From Bacteroidales bacterium (GTDB lineage Bacteria; Bacteroidota; Bacteroidia; Bacteroidales; Dysgonomonadaceae), in the NCBI GenBank assembly GCA_012798745.1, contig JAAZMQ010000308.1, positions 1-14,089 on the forward strand: a DNA stretch of 14,089 bases. The letters run 5' to 3'. This document shows, in pieces, positions 13,107-14,089 of this stretch. Below the pieces are notes generated by a model that did not search any database, had not been told where the DNA came from, and saw nothing but the letters and a program-made list of their open reading frames with translations. Within the stretch, counting starts at the first letter, position 1. Each line of letters begins with the position of its first letter. The position numbers and the translations under genes are program-made.

Positions 13107-14089
13107 ATGAAGAAAAGAACAAAAATCATCCTATTAACTGCTGGCATCTTACTGCTAATCATTATTTCAGCCGGTATATACACCTACAATGCAATCTTCA
13201 AACCGTTCGATCATCCCGAAACGGTATACATATATATAGATGAAGAGAAGAGCTATGATAAAGTGATAGACCAGCTGCAGGAAAAAGCAGGCATACCCAA
13301 CGAAAGAATCTTCAATCTGCTTGCCGACAGGATGAAATACATCAACAACATAAAAACCGGTCGCTACGCCATCAAACCCGGCACCACCATGCTCGATGCA
13401 ATACGTCTGCTCCGCTCAGGAGTGCAGGAGCCGGTAAACCTCACCTTCAACAATATCCGCAATATGGAAAGCCTGGCAGGGCGACTTTCTAGCCAGCTTA
13501 TGACCGACAGCCTCTCGCTTTTGGAAGCACTAACCAACCCCGATATAGCAGCAGGATATGGATTCAACAGTCAAACCTTTGGAGCCATGTTTATCCCCAA
13601 CACCTACCAGGTGTATTGGGACACGAGTGTAAAAGGACTAACCGACAGGATGAAAAAAGAGTACGATGCATTCTGGAACAGCAACCGCAAAAAGAGAGCC
13701 GAAGAGATAGGCCTCACCCCTCTGGAGGTATCAACCCTTGCATCCATAGTTGAAGAAGAGGCAACCTATGCAGATGAATATCCAATAGTTGCCGGACTAT
13801 ACCTCAACCGCATAAAACGAGGCATGCGCCTGGAGGCCGACCCCACCGTAAAGTTTGCCGTTGGCGATCCCACCCTTCGCAGGATCCTCTTCAAGCACCT
13901 CGAAGTTGAATCGCCATACAACACCTACAAGAACGACGGACTGCCCCCCGGTCCAATCAGGATACCCTCTATACAGGGAATAGATGCAGTACTCAACCCC
14001 GTAAGTCACAACTACCTTTTCATGTGCGCAAAAGATGATCTCTCGGGCCGTCACAACTTTGCTGTTACACATGCCGAGCACGCCAGAAA
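13107..14089 (+). CDS. mltG: Endolytic murein transglycosylase MltG (YceG family), 3' end outside the window
   Basis: The frame from ATG 13107 stays open to the window end (327 codons). The protein begins with KKR and one membrane helix (about residues 7-25), leaving the enzyme anchored in the inner membrane and facing the periplasm. A LysM-like part follows (YIYIDEEKSYDKVIDQL, then TGRYAIKPGTTMLDAIRLL). The catalytic region reads TLASIVEEEATYADEYPIVAG, with the acidic cluster Glu216-Glu218 holding the expected catalytic Glu, then LYLNRIKRGMRLEADPTVKF, YNTYKNDGLPPGPI and HNFAVTHAEHAR. MltG cuts nascent glycan strands and sets their length. Perhaps 15-20 residues are missing at the C-terminus. 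It is an ordinary, complete-looking housekeeping gene. Confidence 0.95.
   Translation, partial: MKKRTKIILLTAGILLLIIISAGIYTYNAIFKPFDHPETVYIYIDEEKSYDKVIDQLQEKAGIPNERIFNLLADRMKYINNIKTGRYAIKPGTTMLDAIRLLRSGVQEPVNLTFNNIRNMESLAGRLSSQLMTDSLSLLEALTNPDIAAGYGFNSQTFGAMFIPNTYQVYWDTSVKGLTDRMKKEYDAFWNSNRKKRAEEIGLTPLEVSTLASIVEEEATYADEYPIVAGLYLNRIKRGMRLEADPTVKFAVGDPTLRRILFKHLEVESPYNTYKNDGLPPGPIRIPSIQGIDAVLNPVSHNYLFMCAKDDLSGRHNFAVTHAEHAR

Overview
The window looks like a Bacteroidota (Bacteroidales-type) chromosome, moderate to low GC. Reasons: -7 boxes of the form TAnnTTTG in front of several genes (two with a TTG/TTTG about 19-20 bp upstream), almost no Shine-Dalgarno sequences, and proteins of Bacteroidota type (Bacteroidota-style NtrC regulator with GAFTDA, AAA_14/DUF4143 ATPase, short Crp regulator, MltG). 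The family Dysgonomonadaceae or a neighbour is a guess.

Layout. Positions 1-1804 (+): end of an operon joined by ATGA overlaps, an unrecognised 199-aa protein followed by an outer-membrane acyloxyacyl hydrolase/PagL-like protein. Positions 4468-1887 (-): a three-gene operon with its own promoter, encoding an AbiEi-type antitoxin/regulator, an AbiEii-type nucleotidyltransferase whose reading frame is broken at a U UUU UUA heptamer, and a PP2C phosphatase; both junctions overlap. Positions 4512-6561 (+): remains of a sigma-54 two-component system, with a regulator lacking the first part of its receiver domain and a histidine kinase that has lost two internal blocks. Positions 7747-6579 (-): AAA_14/DUF4143 ATPase with a 42-bp near-perfect palindrome upstream. 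Positions 9593-7861 (-): class II Fic protein, 5'-truncated DUF6157 protein, AlkD-like protein. Positions 10604-9757 (-): a shortened LspA-like protein and a frameshifted membrane/bacterial-PH protein. Positions 10696-12588: a Crp regulator, flavodoxin-fold oxidoreductase and DUF4405 membrane protein, ended by a 133-bp imperfect inverted repeat resembling an integron attC site. Positions 12824-13048 (-): tRNA-Ser(GCT) with promoter and terminator. From 13107 (+): mltG, running off the window.

The right edge (tRNA-Ser, mltG) reads as conserved chromosome. Everything between the tRNA 3' end and the left edge reads as an accessory island: toxin-antitoxin-like modules, short operons with their own promoters, and many truncated or frameshifted genes. 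The most interesting parts are the AbiEi/nucleotidyltransferase/PP2C operon with its frameshift site, the attC-like structure, and the palindrome in front of the ATPase. No integrase, transposase, CRISPR array or rRNA was seen.
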